A stretch of 6,833 bases of DNA from Robiginitomaculum sp. (GTDB lineage: Bacteria; Pseudomonadota; Alphaproteobacteria; Caulobacterales; Maricaulaceae), in the NCBI GenBank assembly GCA_026982235.1, contig JALSHM010000014.1, positions 1 to 6,833 of the forward strand. Reading direction: 5' to 3'. How positions within the stretch are numbered: position 1 is the stretch's first letter; every line of letters begins with the position of its first letter. Below are positions 5,489 through 6,833 of the stretch, piece after piece. The notes under the pieces are model-generated. The model searched no databases, was not told where the DNA came from, and worked only from the letters and a program-made list of their open reading frames with translations. Both the position numbers and the translations under genes were made by a program.

Positions 5489-5935
5489 CTAATGGCATTT
5501 GAAACGGTCAAATGGCTCCAGACAATCTTTGCAGCTATGAAATGATTTGCACGGGGTAGAGCCAAATGCGCTAATCAATTTAGTGTTGCCAGAACCACAG
5601 CGCGGGCAAGTTGGAGCATGGGCACAAGGTGGGTCGATACCATATTTGCGCAGTTTATCATGCGCTGCTTGGCTCATCCAATTTGTTGTCCAAGCGGGGG
5701 ATAATTGGTTTTTAATGCCAACATCGCTATGTCCCGCCGCGTCTAATTTTTCCCGCACCATTTCGCTAATCACATCAGTGGCCGGACACCCCACATAGGT
5801 GGGGGTGATGATGATATTGGGCGGGGTGGTCTCTTCTATGCCGCGCACAATACCAAGTTCGACAATATTCACCACAGGGATTTCTGGGTCCATAATCTCG
5901 GCCATTAAGTTGAGCAAAGCTTTTTTGTCTACCAT
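5489..5935 (-). CDS. paaD: Phenylacetate catabolism assembly protein PaaD
   Basis: This encodes 148 residues. PaaD is needed for a functional PaaABCE oxygenase and is thought to help metal or Fe-S cluster maturation. The N-terminal MIP18/DUF59 domain has DPEIPV (16-21) and TYVGCPA with the conserved Cys50. The C-terminal part is the PaaD-specific Cys-rich region: CPRC (110-113), Cys129, CKDC (135-138) and a final FKCH with Cys147, consistent with a zinc ribbon. The ATG at 5935 lies inside the end of paaC (7-bp overlap) with no strong Shine-Dalgarno, so translation is probably coupled to paaC. paaE follows after 9 bp. Confidence 0.96.
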   Translation of the reverse strand: MVDKKALLNLMAEIMDPEIPVVNIVELGIVRGIEETTPPNIIITPTYVGCPATDVISEMVREKLDAAGHSDVGIKNQLSPAWTTNWMSQAAHDKLRKYGIDPPCAHAPTCPRCGSGNTKLISAFGSTPCKSFHSCKDCLEPFDRFKCH

Positions 5936-6720
5936 TTTAGACCCGGATAACGCAGTTGCATAAATTGCATGTCAGATAAAATATGTCCTAAATGATCTTG
6001 GTGCTGGCCTTGATAGCCGCCCAATATCATGCGCATGGTGCCTGGTGGTGTCAGCTCACCCGCTTCGGCGAGAACGGTTTTAATCTCCAATATCCAGTCT
6101 TTATATTCCGAAGTAAAATCAGCGGTTAAACCTGCCTCTACGGCATTTGCTATGATCGTGTCGCATTCAAACATTTCGCCCGTAAACCGCCATAAACATT
6201 CTAAAGCATCGACCATGCGGGCGCGGCTTTCTTCGGTACCATCGCCGAGCCTTAGAACCCAGGTTTTGGCAAAGCGGATATGATAGGCAATTTCCTTTAA
6301 GGACTTTTCGGCAATAGCGGCCAAAGTCTTATCATGAGAGCCGAGCAAAGCCTCATATTGTAATTTTTGCATGGTCGAGAATAAAAATTGGCGCAACATA
6401 ATATGAGCAAAATCCACATTGGGTTGGGTCACGAGCAAGCAATTTGTATATTGTTCAAGCGGACGGGTCATAGCCAACACATCTATATTGGGCGCTAAAT
6501 CCTCTAGGGTTAAAATATGTTCAAACAGTAATTTTGCTTGCCCAATCAAATCCAAAGCCATGTTGGTGAGGGCAATATCTAGCTCCATCTCAGGCGCGTG
6601 CCCGCACATTTCCGACAGGCGTTGACCGAGTATCAGCGCGTTGTCCGCCAGCCTGAGCATATAAATCGTTTCAGGTTTTTTCGGAATATCTGCGCCGATA
6701 TATTTTTCTTGAACACCCAT
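5929..6720 (-). CDS. paaC: Phenylacetyl-CoA 1,2-epoxidase subunit PaaC
   Basis: This encodes 263 residues of the structural partner of PaaA. PaaC has the ferritin-like all-helical fold of diiron oxygenases but is the non-catalytic subunit that stabilises PaaA. The sequence closely follows E. coli PaaC as I remember it: YMLRLADNALILGQRLSEMCGHAPE (split at 20-33 and 34-44), then LTNMALDLIGQAKLL. Later come KEIAYHIRFAKTWVLRLGDGT, CLWRFTGEMFECD, and the C-terminal HLGHILSDMQFMQLRYPGLKW. The ATG at 6720 lies 3 bp after the paaB stop. The gene overlaps paaD by 7 bp, a standard paaABCDE arrangement. Confidence 0.97.
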   Translation of the reverse strand: MGVQEKYIGADIPKKPETIYMLRLADNALILGQRLSEMCGHAPEMELDIALTNMALDLIGQAKLLFEHILTLEDLAPNIDVLAMTRPLEQYTNCLLVTQPNVDFAHIMLRQFLFSTMQKLQYEALLGSHDKTLAAIAEKSLKEIAYHIRFAKTWVLRLGDGTEESRARMVDALECLWRFTGEMFECDTIIANAVEAGLTADFTSEYKDWILEIKTVLAEAGELTPPGTMRMILGGYQGQHQDHLGHILSDMQFMQLRYPGLKW

Positions 6721-6723
6721 AGG

Positions 6724-6833
6724 CTACATATTCTTTATACCGTCGGGGACGGGGTAAAAAGTTGAATGACGGTAAATTTTATCATCAGCAGGGTCATATA
6801 ACGCGCCGCTCTCTCGTGGATCAGACGCAATAA
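6724..6833 (-). CDS. paaB: Phenylacetyl-CoA 1,2-epoxidase subunit PaaB, C-terminal end (partial)
   Basis: Only the last 35 codons and the stop are inside the window; the start is beyond the right edge. The readable residues run from IASDPRESGALYDPADD to KIYRHSTFYPVPDGIKNM. This is the characteristic C-terminus of PaaB, the small (about 95-residue) bridging subunit of the PA-CoA epoxidase. It sits directly upstream of paaC with a 3-bp gap, so paaA would be expected next to the right. Confidence 0.92.
   Translation of the reverse strand, partial: IASDPRESGALYDPADDKIYRHSTFYPVPDGIKNM

Overview
The window reads as chromosomal DNA from an alphaproteobacterium. The evidence is a TonB-dependent receptor (TBDR) with Cys-paired loops of the Caulobacterales/Maricaulales/Sphingomonadales kind, a phenylacetyl-CoA (PA-CoA) epoxidase operon, an Hsp20 gene behind a sigma-32 promoter and a ROSE-type RNA thermometer, and moderate, fairly AT-rich composition. 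A marine Hyphomonadaceae/Maricaulales-like host would fit, but the sequence does not fix the taxon. No transposase, integrase, phage gene, tRNA, rRNA or CRISPR array is visible.

Left part (1-1374): the C-terminal half of a TBDR gene runs in from outside and ends at 1039, followed by a strong intrinsic terminator (1065-1095). The next ~280 bases carry no convincing gene. They hold two 16-bp direct repeats, each with a dyad core (1117-1154), and a G-rich, strongly foldable stretch (about 1217-1364). This stretch contains a perfect 12-bp stem and nested stems that could close as a three-way junction. It is either the 3' UTR/terminator region of the convergent hsp20 gene or an uncharacterised structured RNA.

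Heat-shock unit (1375-2024, minus strand): a small heat-shock protein with a textbook sigma-32 promoter (-35 CTTGAA, -10 CCCATATT). Its ~85-nt leader ends in a hairpin that buries the Shine-Dalgarno against a UUGCU anti-SD with a bulged G, the signature of ROSE thermometers. Expression therefore looks controlled at both transcription and translation.

Central plus-strand group (2152-4404): a lipoprotein-type COG4798 methyltransferase-like protein, a small SCP2 sterol/lipid-carrier domain protein and a lysophospholipase-like alpha/beta hydrolase. The last two are 39 bp apart and probably co-transcribed. The shared theme may be lipid or hydrophobic acyl compounds (inference).

Right part (4427-6833, minus strand): the 3' portion of a paaABCDE operon, namely the end of paaB, then paaC, paaD and paaE, tightly packed (3-bp gap, 7-bp overlap, 9-bp gap). 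PaaABCE is the multicomponent oxygenase that converts PA-CoA to its ring 1,2-epoxide in aerobic aromatic catabolism. PaaD is the assembly factor, and PaaA must lie beyond the right edge. The operon converges on the hydrolase with only 22 bp between stop codons.

I found no wholly new system. The most interesting items are the ROSE-like thermometer with its sigma-32 promoter, the foldable intergenic element at 1217-1364, and a SAM-methyltransferase fold carried by a predicted lipoprotein.
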